From contig JAHEFF010000002.1 in the NCBI GenBank assembly GCA_024640315.1, positions 1 to 64,000 on the forward strand: DNA of 64,000 bases, read 5' to 3'. The DNA is from Woeseiaceae bacterium. GTDB taxonomy: Bacteria > Pseudomonadota > Gammaproteobacteria > Steroidobacterales > Woeseiaceae. Of this stretch, positions 30,590 through 41,509 are shown in pieces. The notes beneath the pieces are model-generated. The model made no database searches and was not told the DNA's origin. It saw nothing but the letters and a program-made list of their open reading frames with translations. The first letter of the stretch is position 1. Each line of letters opens with the position of its first letter. The position numbers and the translations under genes are program-made.

Positions 30590-31270
30590 ATGTCAGCAGA
30601 GGCCCGGCGCCGGGCATATCTCAAGGCGTTGGATATCGATATCTACACGCTTCGTGGACAGGATGGCACGATTGAGGAGCCGTGCGGCGAATCGGTGCCT
30701 GATGTAGCGCCACCTGACTGGGAGTCGCTTCGCAAAGCCGTTGCGGCGTGCACCCGCTGTTCGCTGCACGAGAATCGCACCCAGACCGTGTTCGGCGTTG
30801 GCAATCGAGAGGCTGACTGGATGATCATCGGCGAAGCGCCGGGCCAGGAAGAAGACCGGCAAGGCGAACCATTTGTCGGCAGGGCCGGCAAGCTGCTCGA
30901 TGAAATGTTGCGGGCCGCAGGGCTTTCGCGAGAGAAGGTATTCATCGCCAATATTCTCAAATGCCGACCACCGAACAACCGTGATCCATCAGTCGACGAA
31001 GCGAGTTCCTGCCGGAGTTATCTCAACCGGCAAATAGAGCTGGTTTCGCCGAAAATTATCCTTGCGGTCGGACGCATCGCGGCCCAGCATCTGCTCGATA
31101 CCGACGCGCCGGTTGGCCGCATGCGAGGCCGGAAACACTTCCTGGAGAGTGGACAGCTCCCCGTAATCGTGACCTATCATCCCGCCTATCTGCTTCGAAG
31201 CCCGACGCAGAAAAGAAAAGCCTGGCAGGACCTTGTGCTTGCCCGGCAGGTGATGGAAGGTACGGCCTGA
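30590..31270 (+). CDS. Family 4 (Fe-S) uracil-DNA glycosylase
   Basis: A 226-aa DNA repair enzyme that excises uracil. The cluster ligands are Cys54, Cys57, Cys125 and Cys141. Motif 1 is GEAPGQEEDRQGEPFVG and motif 2 is HPAYLLRSP. The N-terminal ~45 residues are a variable extension common in proteobacterial members. ATG 30590 is chosen; the longer frame from 30425 lies in the previous gene. The stop overlaps the rimI start (TGATG). Confidence 0.93.
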   Translation: MSAEARRRAYLKALDIDIYTLRGQDGTIEEPCGESVPDVAPPDWESLRKAVAACTRCSLHENRTQTVFGVGNREADWMIIGEAPGQEEDRQGEPFVGRAGKLLDEMLRAAGLSREKVFIANILKCRPPNNRDPSVDEASSCRSYLNRQIELVSPKIILAVGRIAAQHLLDTDAPVGRMRGRKHFLESGQLPVIVTYHPAYLLRSPTQKRKAWQDLVLARQVMEGTA

Positions 31271-31746
31271 TGATCGCCCCATTCAGGGAAACGCCCGCCG
31301 AATTAAGATCCATGGCGCACAGCGACGTCGCCCAGGTAGCGGATATTGAGCGGCGCAGCTACGACTTTCCGTGGAGCCATGGCGTATTCCGCGACTGCCT
31401 GCTTGCGGGATATCACTGCGTGGTAATCGAGCGAGAGAGCCTGGTGGTTGGCTACAGTATTTTGTCTGTTGCGGCCGGCGAAGCACACATTCTGAATCTT
31501 TGTGTTGACCCCAACTACCGTGAACTCGGCTACGGAGAGCAACTCCTGGACGAAATTCTCAACCGGGCGGCGCTTGCGGAAGTCCGGGAGATCTTCCTCG
31601 AGGTTCGACCATCAAACGTGAAAGCCATCGCTCTTTATGAGAAGAAGGGTTTCCGGCAGGTCGCCCAGCGGCCGGCTTATTACCAGGCTGCGGACGGGCG
31701 CGAAGATGCCGCGGTCTTATCAAAGGTACTGAAGCGTTCCGGCTAG
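31270..31746 (+). CDS. rimI: Ribosomal-protein-alanine N-acetyltransferase RimI
   Basis: A 158-aa GNAT enzyme that acetylates the N-terminal Ala of ribosomal protein S18. The GNAT core shows YSILSVAAGEAHILNLCVDP, an acetyl-CoA loop RELGYGEQLLD, and EVRPSNVKAIALYEKKGF. The UDG-rimI pairing and 1-nt overlap indicate an operon. A short N-terminal extension precedes the domain. Confidence 0.92.
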   Translation: MIAPFRETPAELRSMAHSDVAQVADIERRSYDFPWSHGVFRDCLLAGYHCVVIERESLVVGYSILSVAAGEAHILNLCVDPNYRELGYGEQLLDEILNRAALAEVREIFLEVRPSNVKAIALYEKKGFRQVAQRPAYYQAADGREDAAVLSKVLKRSG

Positions 31747-31774
31747 CCGCTCAGGCCCTGAACCGTTAAACTCC

Positions 31775-31801
31775 CGGCCCTTCACGGGCCGCACCGGTTT
31801 T
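31775..31801 (+). terminator. Possible hairpin terminator before prfC
   Basis: A perfect 6-bp GC stem, CGGCCC (31775-31780) and GGGCCG (31786-31791), with a 5-nt loop. A TTTT run comes only 6 nt later at 31798. It could end the UDG-rimI transcript. The gap before the T run weakens the call. Confidence 0.35.
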
Positions 31802-31808
31802 ACCCCAT

Positions 31809-33389
31809 ATGTCCACCATTCAACAGGAAGTGAGCAAAAGGCGCACGTTCGCCATCATTTCTCACCCCGATGCGGGCAAGACGACTCTGACAGAAAAGTT
31901 ATTGTTGTTCGGTGGCGCGATCAACATGGCGGGGACGGTCAAGGGGCGCAAGGCAAGCAGGCATGCGACATCCGACTGGATGGCGCTGGAGCAGCAGCGA
32001 GGCATTTCCGTGACCTCGTCCGTCATGCAGTTTCCGTATCGGGACCGCGTCGTCAATCTGCTTGACACACCGGGTCACGAGGATTTTTCAGAAGATACGT
32101 ACCGAACCCTGACGGCCGTCGATTCGGCGCTAATGGTGATTGATTGTGCCAAGGGCGTGGAACAACGAACGGTCAAATTGATGGAAGTCTGTCGGCTTCG
32201 CGATACCCCGATTATGACGTTCGTCAACAAACTGGATCGCGAGGGTCGCGAGCCGGTGGATCTGCTGGACGAAATCGAGTCTGTGCTGGGCATTGAATGC
32301 TCGCCGGTGACCTGGCCAATCGGTATGGGTCGGACGTTAAAGGGTGTTTATCATCTTCTGCAGGATCGTATTTATTTGTACCACGCCGGCAAGAAAGAAC
32401 AGGCATCGACCATTGAGGCCATTGACAGGCTCGACTCGGAAGAGGCTACCCGGGTCCTTGGCGATGATGCCGACAGCTTTCGGGAAGAGATCGAACTCGT
32501 GAAGGGAGCCTGTCCCGAACTCAACATTCAGGACTACCTCGCTGCGAGACAAACGCCCGTTTTTTTTGGTTCGGCAATCTCGAATTTCGGTGTACGCGAG
32601 TTGCTGGACGAGTTCGTAGAACATGCTCCGCCGCCCCGTTCACGTGAAAGCGAGCAGCGTACTGTTCAGGCGGACGAGGAAGACTTAACCGGATTTGTTT
32701 TCAAGATTCAGGCGAACATGGACCCGGGCCATCGGGATCGAATCGCTTTTATGCGCATTTGCTCTGGCGAGTATCACAAAGGTATAAGGCTCAAAAACGT
32801 TCGAAGTGGCAAGGACATGAAAATCGCTGACGCCATTACGTTCATGGCGGCGGACCGGCATCATGCGGAAACAGCCTATGCAGGCGACATTATTGGCCTG
32901 CATAACCATGGCACCATTAATATCGGCGACAGCTTCACCTGCGGTGAGGATTTACGATTCTCCGGAATTCCGAGTTTTGCGCCGGAAATATTTCAGAGGG
33001 CCATTCTGAAAGATCCCCTGAAGCTCAAAGCATTGCAGAAGGGCCTGGCGCAATTGTGTGAAGAGGGCGCCACCCAATTGTTCAAGCCGCTGCGCAATAA
33101 CGATCTGATACTGGGCGCCGTTGGTCCTCTGCAATTTGATGTCGTTGCGCATCGATTGCAGGATGAGTACAAGGTGGCTTGCCAGTTTGAATCAATTAAC
33201 GTCGCTACCGCCCGATGGGTTGAAGTTGACGATGAAAAGATGAGGCAGGAATTTTTGCGCAAAGCGCATGATAATCTGGCGCTGGATCACAGCGACAGAC
33301 TGGTCTATATCGCCCCGAGCAAGGTCAACCTCAACCTTACCCAGGAGCGATGGCCAGAGATAAGATTCCGCGAAACCCGGGAATATTAA
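31809..33389 (+). CDS. prfC: Peptide chain release factor 3
   Basis: A 526-aa translational GTPase that recycles RF1/RF2. G motifs are [13 protein letters not shown] (G1), the ARG-type switch [19 protein letters not shown] (G3) and NKLDRE (G4). The RF3-specific C-terminal regions are present ([16 protein letters not shown] and [13 protein letters not shown]). It starts at ATG 31809, with downstream coupling to the MFS gene. Confidence 0.97.
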   Translation: MSTIQQEVSKRRTFAIISHPDAGKTTLTEKLLLFGGAINMAGTVKGRKASRHATSDWMALEQQRGISVTSSVMQFPYRDRVVNLLDTPGHEDFSEDTYRTLTAVDSALMVIDCAKGVEQRTVKLMEVCRLRDTPIMTFVNKLDREGREPVDLLDEIESVLGIECSPVTWPIGMGRTLKGVYHLLQDRIYLYHAGKKEQASTIEAIDRLDSEEATRVLGDDADSFREEIELVKGACPELNIQDYLAARQTPVFFGSAISNFGVRELLDEFVEHAPPPRSRESEQRTVQADEEDLTGFVFKIQANMDPGHRDRIAFMRICSGEYHKGIRLKNVRSGKDMKIADAITFMAADRHHAETAYAGDIIGLHNHGTINIGDSFTCGEDLRFSGIPSFAPEIFQRAILKDPLKLKALQKGLAQLCEEGATQLFKPLRNNDLILGAVGPLQFDVVAHRLQDEYKVACQFESINVATARWVEVDDEKMRQEFLRKAHDNLALDHSDRLVYIAPSKVNLNLTQERWPEIRFRETREY

Positions 33390-33420
33390 AGTCAGCACCG
33401 TCGGCCTGAAAAAACAGTTC

Positions 33421-34662
33421 CTGACCAAACAGTCCGTTGCCTGGGCGCTGTACGACTGGGGAAATTCTGCTTTTGCGCTCAGTGTACTGGCCGTATTGTT
33501 CCCGCTTTTCCTGGGTTCGTACTGGAGCGCCGGAGATCCGGGTCCGACTGTAACCTCCAGGCTAACCTGGGCAACCGCGACAGGCAGCATTGTTGTCTCG
33601 CTGATGGCGCCGATTCTCGGGGCAATTGCTGACAGTGGCGGTCTTCGCAAACGATTTCTTTTCGTTTTGACAATACTGGGCGCTGTCAGCACTGCTGCAT
33701 TGAGTCTCGTCGGTCTCGGTGACTGGGGCTGGGCGCTCGCACTATTTATCCTCGCTTCAATCGGCTACTACAGCGCGGCAGTATTCTACGACTCGCTGAT
33801 CGTCGACGTTAGCCATCCCCGTTACTACAGCCTGATCTCATCGCTGGGTCTCTCGCTTGGCTATTTCGGTGGCGCGTTTCTGCTGAGCCTGCATGTCTGG
33901 ATGATGTACACACCGGAAAGATTTGGCTTCTCGGATCCGACCGGAGTTGTCAAATTCGCTTTTGTCTCCGTTGGCGCATGGTGGTTGATATTTCTGTTGC
34001 CCATTATGCTGGTCGTCCGCGAATCGAAAACCGCCGTGGCGGCGCAGGGCGATACGGTCCGGGCGGCCTACCGTGCCTTGAAGCAGACCTTCCTCAAGAT
34101 CAGGAAGTACCGAAATATCTTCGTGTTTCTCACCGCATATTGGCTGTATATCGGCGGCGTGTTCACCGTCATATTCATGGCAGTCAACTTTGGCCAGCGT
34201 CTCGGCTTCGAGGACAAGGATCTTGTTACAGCACTGATGATCACCAACTACGTCGGCTTTCCGGCCACTTTGGCCTTCGGCCTGATGGCGCATCATTTTG
34301 GAACGAAACGATCGATTTACGTCGGCCTGGTCGTGTATATCGCTGTTGTTTGCTGGGCTGTGTTCCTGAAAGATGTGCGCCAGTTCTACATGATGTCGAT
34401 CACTATCGGATTGGTTCAGGGCGGCGTGCAGAGTATCAGTCGTTCTCTTTATGCAGCGTTGATTCCGGCCGAGCTTTCCGGGGAATTTTTTGGCTTCTAC
34501 AACATGCTGACGAAATTTGCGCACATCCTGGGTCCGGTATTGATTGGTCTGGTCGCGTTCGTTACGGATGACCCGAAGTTTATTCTTATCGCTGTTTTGC
34601 CCATGTTTGTGCTGGGTGCAGTACTGCTTGCCCGCGTCACCGAGCCTGAGGAGGCAAAATGA
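33421..34662 (+). CDS. MFS transporter, Atg22/UMF1-like, with non-canonical start
   Basis: A 12-TM transporter of the UMF1/Atg22-like MFS branch. The conserved first-helix motif SVAWALYDWGNSAFA is encoded in frame upstream of the first canonical start (TTG 33496), so that start would delete family-defining residues. Between the in-frame stop at 33361 and 33496 the only possible initiators are ATT 33385 (overlapping the prfC stop) and CTG 33406 or 33421. CTG 33421 gives the family-like LTKQSVAW start and is used here. Substrate is unknown. Confidence 0.8.
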   Translation: MTKQSVAWALYDWGNSAFALSVLAVLFPLFLGSYWSAGDPGPTVTSRLTWATATGSIVVSLMAPILGAIADSGGLRKRFLFVLTILGAVSTAALSLVGLGDWGWALALFILASIGYYSAAVFYDSLIVDVSHPRYYSLISSLGLSLGYFGGAFLLSLHVWMMYTPERFGFSDPTGVVKFAFVSVGAWWLIFLLPIMLVVRESKTAVAAQGDTVRAAYRALKQTFLKIRKYRNIFVFLTAYWLYIGGVFTVIFMAVNFGQRLGFEDKDLVTALMITNYVGFPATLAFGLMAHHFGTKRSIYVGLVVYIAVVCWAVFLKDVRQFYMMSITIGLVQGGVQSISRSLYAALIPAELSGEFFGFYNMLTKFAHILGPVLIGLVAFVTDDPKFILIAVLPMFVLGAVLLARVTEPEEAK

Positions 34663-34671
34663 ATCGGACGG

Positions 34672-36636
34672 CTAAGGGCGTTGCACGAACTGCGTGACGG
34701 CTGAACGCAATTGTTGCATCGGTAGCGTTGCCGACGGTCCATACCGTGCATCGAGATATAGCGATGTAATTTCGTTCGCAAACCCGGATATTTCGGATTT
34801 CTCGTCGCCGAGTCGCAGTGCGTAGGTGAGGGGCGTCTCGCCCTGTTCGGGTTCGATGCCGGCTGCCCTCGTAAATTTCTGATAGAGCCGTGCCGCATGA
34901 TCCTTGGGGGGAGGGCGGTAACGTAGCATCAGCAATACACTGATGATGCCGACCAGGGCAACGACAATGGTGACCAGGGTCAGCATCATCTTGCGCCAGT
35001 CGGGCTCGTCCATGCCGAGCCATTCCATGAAACGACCCTGGTTATCCGGCCCGTAGGCAAGAATCCACTCATTCCATTTTGCATTCATTGCGTCCCAGGT
35101 CATTGTGACCCGGTAAAGCCATTGCGAGGGCGCCTCCAGGCCCCAGGACGCACCTATGCCATCGAGCATGGCGCCGTAGCGGCCCTCTTCGATGCGCTCG
35201 GGTGCAACGGCTGCTGTTGGATCAACGCGGTACCAGCCCCGACCAGGGAGCCATACCTCAGTCCAAGCGTGGGCATCGGCCTGGCGCACTATCATGTATT
35301 TGCCCATGGGGTTCATCTCTCCACCCTGGTATCCGAGCACGATTCGGGATGGAATTCCGGCGGCCCGCATCATGACGGCAAACGCCGAAGCGTAGTGTTC
35401 ACAAAAGCCGCGTTTGCTATCGAACAGGAACTGATCAACCGGATTGCGGCCAAGCGGTGGCGGCTGGAGCGTGTAGTAATACTCCTCCGCGTTGAATTTC
35501 CGCAGTACGCGATTGATGAATTCCTCACTGGAACCAGCTTCCTGACGCATTTTTCTCGCCAGCGCGAGCGTACGCGTATTGCTGTTCGGCGGAATTCTCG
35601 TGTAGTACTCCTGCGTACTTTTCGACAGGTCATTGGACAGTCTGAAGTCGGGATACGAGACAACGCTGTAGTTGATGCGCTGATCTACAGGTTGCATGCG
35701 CGCGAGTTGCTGTTGTCTTGCCATGTACGTCCGGCTGAGATTCCATTCATATGGAACATCCAGCGCAAAGATCCAGTGTTGCCGGGTGGGCTCCAGTGTC
35801 ACCTGGTACGAAACCGGCTCGCCATCGGTTTCGATTTCGCGTCTTGCGCCCGATCCCATAGACGGGTCATTGCCTGTCCACGAGCGTCCATTGAAACGAT
35901 GTAATACAAGTCCGCGCCAGTAACGTTTGGACGGCGGAGGCGCTTCGCCGTCAAATGTCACCCGAAATGCGACAGCGTCCGAGAGTGACAGTGAGCTGAT
36001 GTCACCCGGGCTCATTCGGTCGCTAAGCCCGGACGTCGCCGAACTGGTATCAATTGGTACGGCCCAGAACGGCGTAGCGATGCGCGGAAAGAAGATCCAC
36101 ATTGCGATCATCAGCGGCGCCGAGTAAGCAATCATCCGTGTTCCGGTTCGAAGGCTTTGGCCAACGGAAACCGGGCGTGAGTCCGACATGCGCAACCACG
36201 CGGTCATGGTGAACAATACACCGGCAAGGAGATAGGGTAGCGACCACAGGTACTGCTCCCGAAGCAGCGAGGACATGATCAGGAAGATTGAAATAAACAA
36301 CAGAACGAATTGATCACGCCTTTGCTTGGTTTCGAGTAACTTCAGAGCAGCCATTACCGCGAGCAACGCTGAACCCGGACCGACGCCGCTAACTGCTTCA
36401 AAGGACGCGAGTACGCCTATGAAACACATCAGCGCAAGGATGATGCGGAGCCATGCGGGAGGTAAGCGCCATCTCTTGCGCTCCACCTGCATGCGCCACG
36501 CGGAGCAGCCGAGGAATGTCACGGTGACCCATATGGGCAGAAACTGAAGGTGTGGCAATACGGAAAATGTCAGGGCGCCCAGCGTCCAGGGCAAACTGGT
36601 CAGCAGGGATCCATCGGTGCCGGTCCGCTTGCTCAT
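34672..36636 (-). CDS. DUF3488/transglutaminase-like membrane protein (TgpA type)
   Basis: A protein of about 654 aa with five to six N-terminal TM helices and a periplasmic transglutaminase core. The triad-bearing motifs are RGFCEHYASAFAVMMRAAG, DAHAWTEVWLPGRGW and VDPT. A further TM near residue 570 leads to a cytoplasmic DUF4129-like tail. ATG 36636 shares ATGA with the DUF58 stop. With the MoxR ATPase and DUF58 protein it forms the conserved three-gene set in which TgpA is essential in Pseudomonas. The substrate is unknown. Confidence 0.9.
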   Translation of the reverse strand: MSKRTGTDGSLLTSLPWTLGALTFSVLPHLQFLPIWVTVTFLGCSAWRMQVERKRWRLPPAWLRIILALMCFIGVLASFEAVSGVGPGSALLAVMAALKLLETKQRRDQFVLLFISIFLIMSSLLREQYLWSLPYLLAGVLFTMTAWLRMSDSRPVSVGQSLRTGTRMIAYSAPLMIAMWIFFPRIATPFWAVPIDTSSATSGLSDRMSPGDISSLSLSDAVAFRVTFDGEAPPPSKRYWRGLVLHRFNGRSWTGNDPSMGSGARREIETDGEPVSYQVTLEPTRQHWIFALDVPYEWNLSRTYMARQQQLARMQPVDQRINYSVVSYPDFRLSNDLSKSTQEYYTRIPPNSNTRTLALARKMRQEAGSSEEFINRVLRKFNAEEYYYTLQPPPLGRNPVDQFLFDSKRGFCEHYASAFAVMMRAAGIPSRIVLGYQGGEMNPMGKYMIVRQADAHAWTEVWLPGRGWYRVDPTAAVAPERIEEGRYGAMLDGIGASWGLEAPSQWLYRVTMTWDAMNAKWNEWILAYGPDNQGRFMEWLGMDEPDWRKMMLTLVTIVVALVGIISVLLMLRYRPPPKDHAARLYQKFTRAAGIEPEQGETPLTYALRLGDEKSEISGFANEITSLYLDARYGPSATLPMQQLRSAVTQFVQRP

Positions 36637-37652
36637 GAGTTGGCGCCCGAGTCGTTCAGATCGAAGAAGGCCAGGGATTTCAGGCAACGATGGCGATGGG
36701 CTTCACCGTGTGCCGGCTTGAATTCAATCCCCCGCAGCCGCAGTCCGTAGTCTCGTTGTGTGCGATCGGCGTCCACTATCCAGCGGGTGATGATCGATAA
36801 TCGCAATTCCGCATCCGCTGCCGGGATGTGATCAAAATCGAACCACTGGCTGCTGGTGTCCGCTCCCGAGAACTGCTTCGAAAGAAGGTCGCCGGTTCGT
36901 GCGTACGCTTTCCACGCGACCTGGCGGGGCGAATCGCCTTCATGAAACCGTCTCAGGCCGGCGAAATCTTCCTCGCCACGCGCATCATGTTGTCTGTGAC
37001 CGTGGGCTGTCTGAGTTGCCGGAGGCTCCGGAACGACAGCGGCAGGCTTCGGGTACACAAGTCCGGAAAGATCCATGTGTAACCAGGCCCAGGCGCGGAA
37101 CAGCTCGAACGGAAAAAGGGTCCTGATGCCAAATCGGTCCAGCGCGACGCGTCCGCGCTTCGCGGTGGGCAGTTCGAGATAAAATATTTTGCTTTCACCC
37201 GGTTCGAGGTCATCAATGCGGCTGGTAATACCGTCAAGATACAACTGCAAGTGCGGCCGACGGTTTCGGGAGTGATTGGTGATTGCGATCCTGAACTCGG
37301 CTGCCTGACCGGCAAACACGGGATCGACACCGGCGAATGTGATCTCGAGGCCCACGAGGTTACGTTGGCACTGGTGCATCGAAACAAATCCGATGCCGGC
37401 CAGAAGGAATGTCAGCACAAATGAGAGGTTGTTGTTGTAATTCATGGAACCCAGCAACATCGTAAATGCCATCAGGCCGAACACCAGGCCGACGGTGGTC
37501 GGCAGGATGTATATACGTCGCGATTCGAGCGTTGTGACCGGCTTGTCGGATCCCTGGCGCTTTCGAGCCCAACGCCGGACGCGATTCTGTGCTGCCCGAC
37601 GGTAGGTCGAGACTCTCAGGAAATCAGGGAATAGAGACGCTGTCGAGGACAT
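36633..37652 (-). CDS. DUF58 domain-containing protein
   Basis: A protein of about 339 aa with two TM helices (about 50-95) and a cytoplasmic DUF58 domain with a vWA-like fold. The motif GEEDFAGLRRFHEGDSPRQVAWKAYARTG (residues about 225-255; key residues Arg, Pro, Trp and Ala) marks the family. The frame start overlaps the MoxR gene by 29 nt, so a somewhat later start is possible. DUF58 proteins are thought to act downstream of MoxR chaperone-type ATPases. Confidence 0.9.
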   Translation of the reverse strand: MSSTASLFPDFLRVSTYRRAAQNRVRRWARKRQGSDKPVTTLESRRIYILPTTVGLVFGLMAFTMLLGSMNYNNNLSFVLTFLLAGIGFVSMHQCQRNLVGLEITFAGVDPVFAGQAAEFRIAITNHSRNRRPHLQLYLDGITSRIDDLEPGESKIFYLELPTAKRGRVALDRFGIRTLFPFELFRAWAWLHMDLSGLVYPKPAAVVPEPPATQTAHGHRQHDARGEEDFAGLRRFHEGDSPRQVAWKAYARTGDLLSKQFSGADTSSQWFDFDHIPAADAELRLSIITRWIVDADRTQRDYGLRLRGIEFKPAHGEAHRHRCLKSLAFFDLNDSGANS

Positions 37653-38589
37653 GGCGACTGAGTTCCGCGGGCGTGCGATAAGCTGAGTTGCTGGCGGGCT
37701 TCAATCGGTGCCCGGCAACGGATCCGAAAACGGCCTGGACGTCATCCGGGAAGACACCGGAGTGGTGTTCGATAAATGAATGCGCGCGGGCAGCTGCAAT
37801 CAATGCCAGTGATCCACGCGGCGACAATCCGATTTCAATATCCGGTGACTCACGCGTGAACCGGACCAGTGCCTGCACATAGTCAATCAGTGGATCTGTA
37901 ATGTGAACCTTTGCTGCCGATTTTTGCAGTGCCGCCAGCATATCCGGAGTTAATGCCGGCGCCACTTCAGTAAGCATTTCGCGGCGATCTGTTCCTGTGA
38001 GTAATGCGCGTTCATTTTCCTCATTGGGGTAGCCAAGTTCGATACGCATCAGGAAGCGATCGAGCTGTGACTCCGGCAGCGGAAATGTGCCGATCTGGTC
38101 GGAGGGGTTTTGCGTAGCAACCACGAAGTATGGTGACGGCAGTTCATGGGTTCGGCCGTCGACGGAAACCTGCCTTTCTTCCATGGCTTCCAGAAGCGCG
38201 CTTTGCGCCTTGGGCGTCGCACGATTCACCTCGTCGGCCAGAACGAGTTGCGCAAAAACCGGCCCGGGTTGAAATTCGAATTGCCCGGTTTCTTGTCGAA
38301 ATATTGACACGCCAACGATGTCGGCGGGCAACAGATCGCTGGTGAACTGGATGCGCTGAAAACTCAGGCCAAGCACGCGGGCGAGTGATTGGGCCAGTAT
38401 GGTCTTGCCGAGCCCCGGCAGGTCCTCGATCAGCAGGTGACCGCGAGCAAGCAAGCAGGCGAGGGCCAGCGAGATTTCCGCCTCTTTGCCCAGGATAATG
38501 TTATTCAGCGAGCGTTTGGCATTATCCAGCGCGACTTTGGGCTTGTCCCCGCCCAGTGGCAGCGATTCCAGGGTGTTTCCCTGCGGCAT
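37624..38589 (-). CDS. MoxR-family AAA+ ATPase
   Basis: A 321-aa ATPase with a MoxR-type lid. Walker A is variant but clear in EDLPGLGKTILAQSLA, Walker B is LVLADEVNRA, and sensor 1 lies in VVATQNPSDQIGTFPLPESQLDRF. It is the first gene of the MoxR-DUF58-transglutaminase set and probably remodels or activates the DUF58 partner. No TM segment is present. Confidence 0.93.
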   Translation of the reverse strand: MPQGNTLESLPLGGDKPKVALDNAKRSLNNIILGKEAEISLALACLLARGHLLIEDLPGLGKTILAQSLARVLGLSFQRIQFTSDLLPADIVGVSIFRQETGQFEFQPGPVFAQLVLADEVNRATPKAQSALLEAMEERQVSVDGRTHELPSPYFVVATQNPSDQIGTFPLPESQLDRFLMRIELGYPNEENERALLTGTDRREMLTEVAPALTPDMLAALQKSAAKVHITDPLIDYVQALVRFTRESPDIEIGLSPRGSLALIAAARAHSFIEHHSGVFPDDVQAVFGSVAGHRLKPASNSAYRTPAELSRHVLDSVSIP

Positions 38590-38693
38590 CTGTCATTCCT
38601 GTTGCGTTGGTGAATTATGACCAATAGTCGCTAATAGCGGGCGAATTTGCATCTCGAAAGGGCCGGGATTGTGACCCATTCCTCAAATTGCCC

Positions 38694-41450
38694 TTACGTC
38701 AGGGTCTCCAGTCGTGCCAGCTGTTCGTCCAGCTGGGCTATCTGTTGTTCAAACGCAATGACCCGTTCCTTTTCCTGTGTGACCACGGACTCCGGGGCAT
38801 TGTTCACAAAATTCTCGTTCGCAAGCTTGGCACGAGCCCTGCCGAGATCGATATCGGTCTTTTCCCGCTGCTTGCCAAGCCTTGATTGCTCGGCTGCGAC
38901 GTCGATAAGCCCGGCCATTGGCACAAGCAGACGCATGCTGCCGAGCAGGGCTGTCGCGGATGGTGGAGCGTCCTCACCAGCTTCCAGTGCGCGGACCGAT
39001 TCAACTTTACCGACGCGTCGAAGCAGGAGCTGGTTTCGTTTTGCTATCTGCAAATCTTCTGCGCCTGCTTGCTCTAACAATACCGGCAATACTTTCCCGG
39101 GAGAAATGTCCATTTCGCCACGGATTTGCCGGATTCCCAGAATGAACTGCATGACCCAATCGAGTTCTGCTTCGGCGTCACTGTCGGCCAGGTCCGGATT
39201 CGCTTCCGGATATGGGCGTTGCATGATGGTATCGCCCTCTATCCCGGCCCGTGGCGCGACCTGAGCCCAGATTTCCTCAGTGACAAACGGCATTAGCGGA
39301 TGCAGCATTCGCAAAATGTTCTCCAGAACTTCGATAAGAGTCCGCCGCGTTCCTCGTTTTTGTTCGTCGGTAGTGTCTTCTGACTGCAGAACCGGCTTCG
39401 ACAACTCCAGGTACCAGTCGCAAAACTCATGCCAGGTGAATTCGTATATGGACTGCGCTGCGAGATCGAGCCGATAGTTTTTCATGCACTCGTGCATAGC
39501 CGAAATCGTCGCCTGCATTTTCGATTGAATCCACCGATCCGCGGTGCTTAGCGTGACCTCGCCGTCGCTCAGTTCTTCCGTATTCATCAACACGTAACGC
39601 GATGCATTCCAGAGCTTGTTGCAGAAATTCTTGTAGCCTTCGATGCGACCGAGATCGAAACGAATATCGCGGCCGGTGGTCGCCAGCGACGCAAATGTAA
39701 AGCGCAATGCGTCCGCGCCAAACTCGTCAATGCCATCCGGAAACTGTCGTCGAGTTGCCTCTTCGATCTTCGGTTTCAGGTGCGGTTGCATGAGGCCGGT
39801 GGTGCGCTTTTCCAGCAACGTGTCGAGCTCGACTCCGTCGATAAGGTCCAGCGGGTCGAGCACATTACCCTTCGATTTCGACATCTTCTGCCCGTCCGGA
39901 TCCCGGATCAGTCCATGGATGTAGACTTCATGGAACGGAACGTCGCCCATGAATTTCATGCCCATCATGATCATTCGCGCAACCCAGAAGAAGATGATGT
40001 CGAAACCGGTAACCAGGACATTTCCCGGATAAAATGTCTTTAGATCTTCCGTTTCCCGGGGCCAGCCCTGGGTACTAAATGGCCAGAGCGCCGAAGAAAA
40101 CCAGGTGTCGAGCACGTCTTCGTCCTGGCGCAGGGCGACAGAATCATCGATTCCGTTCTTTTTGCGCGCTTCCTGCTCGTTTCGACCAACGTAGATATTG
40201 CCATCCTCGTCATACCAGGCCGGTATTCGGTGGCCCCACCACAGCTGCCGGCTGATACACCAGTCCTGGATGTTGTACATCCATTCGAAGTAGGTTTTCG
40301 ACCAGTTCTCCGGAACAAAGCGAATGCGACCATCTTTGACGGCCTCGATAGCGGGATCTGCGAGAGGCTGAATTCTGACGTACCACTGATCCGTCAGGTA
40401 GGGCTCGACCACCGCGCCGCTGCGATCGCCTCTCGGTAACTTCTGGTCGTAGTCCTCGACTTTGTCCAGCAAGCCAAGCCTGTCCAGGTCGTCGACAATC
40501 TTCTTGCGAGCGTCGAACCGGTCCAGGCCACGATAGACTTTCGGCGCCGAGTCGTTAATGGCCGCATTGTCATTCAGGATGTTGTAAATCGGCAGGTCAT
40601 GACGTTTGCCGATTTCATAGTCATTGAAGTCATGCGCAGGTGTGATTTTGACGCAGCCCGTTCCAAACTCCGGATCGACGTAGTCATCCGCAATGACAGG
40701 GATGCGGCGCTCGACGAGTGGCAGAATAATTTCCTGGCCGATCATATGCTTGTAACGCTCGTCGTCAGGATGAACGGCGACTGCGGCATCTCCAAGCATG
40801 GTTTCCGGCCGCGTAGTGGCTACAACCAGGTAGCCGTCTCCGGATGCCAATGGGTAACGGAAGTGCCATAGATTGCCAGGCTCGTCATTCTGCAGAACTT
40901 CAAGATCTGACAGCGCGGTATGCAGTACGGGATCCCAGTTGACGAGTCGCTTGCCGCGGTAGATCAGGCCCTCTTCATGTAGTCGAACGAAAGCTTCCAA
41001 AACGGCGTTTGAAAGCTCGTCATCCATCGTGAAGCAATCACGATTCCAATCCAGGGAGGCGCCCATGCGCCGAAACTGATTGGCAATCTGACCGCCAGAT
41101 TCCGCCTTCCAGTTCCAGACGCGTTCGACAAATTTCTCGCGGCCAAGGTCGCGTCGCGACGTGCCTTCGCCATTCAGTTGACGCTCGACAACCATCTGGG
41201 TCGCGATGCCTGCGTGATCCATTCCCGGCTGCCAGAGCGTATTCCTTCCGGCCATACGATGATATCGAATCAACGCATCCATGATCGTGTCCTGGAATGC
41301 ATGGCCCATATGCAGTGTGCCGGTCACGTTGGGTGGCGGAATGACGATGCAGTAAGGATCGCCTTCACCTGACGGTTTGAAGTAGCCGTTTTCTTCCCAG
41401 CGTCGGTATTGGCGCTGTTCTATATCTTTAGGGCGGTAAGACTTATCCAT
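38694..41450 (-). CDS. valS: Valyl-tRNA synthetase
   Basis: A 918-aa class I synthetase. The HIGH motif is in [18 protein letters not shown], the editing (CP1) domain is at about 190-340, and [12 protein letters not shown] is the KMSKS loop. A C-terminal coiled-coil arm of about 60 residues is rich in Gln, Glu and Leu. ATG 41450 gives the usual start [12 protein letters not shown]; the frame is open further upstream without family support. It follows holC by 59 nt. Confidence 0.97.
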   Translation of the reverse strand: MDKSYRPKDIEQRQYRRWEENGYFKPSGEGDPYCIVIPPPNVTGTLHMGHAFQDTIMDALIRYHRMAGRNTLWQPGMDHAGIATQMVVERQLNGEGTSRRDLGREKFVERVWNWKAESGGQIANQFRRMGASLDWNRDCFTMDDELSNAVLEAFVRLHEEGLIYRGKRLVNWDPVLHTALSDLEVLQNDEPGNLWHFRYPLASGDGYLVVATTRPETMLGDAAVAVHPDDERYKHMIGQEIILPLVERRIPVIADDYVDPEFGTGCVKITPAHDFNDYEIGKRHDLPIYNILNDNAAINDSAPKVYRGLDRFDARKKIVDDLDRLGLLDKVEDYDQKLPRGDRSGAVVEPYLTDQWYVRIQPLADPAIEAVKDGRIRFVPENWSKTYFEWMYNIQDWCISRQLWWGHRIPAWYDEDGNIYVGRNEQEARKKNGIDDSVALRQDEDVLDTWFSSALWPFSTQGWPRETEDLKTFYPGNVLVTGFDIIFFWVARMIMMGMKFMGDVPFHEVYIHGLIRDPDGQKMSKSKGNVLDPLDLIDGVELDTLLEKRTTGLMQPHLKPKIEEATRRQFPDGIDEFGADALRFTFASLATTGRDIRFDLGRIEGYKNFCNKLWNASRYVLMNTEELSDGEVTLSTADRWIQSKMQATISAMHECMKNYRLDLAAQSIYEFTWHEFCDWYLELSKPVLQSEDTTDEQKRGTRRTLIEVLENILRMLHPLMPFVTEEIWAQVAPRAGIEGDTIMQRPYPEANPDLADSDAEAELDWVMQFILGIRQIRGEMDISPGKVLPVLLEQAGAEDLQIAKRNQLLLRRVGKVESVRALEAGEDAPPSATALLGSMRLLVPMAGLIDVAAEQSRLGKQREKTDIDLGRARAKLANENFVNNAPESVVTQEKERVIAFEQQIAQLDEQLARLETLT

Positions 41451-41509
41451 GAAAGGCTTTGGGTGCTGCTGGGGTAAAGGATAACAACCGGAGAATCGGA
41501 GATTCCCGG

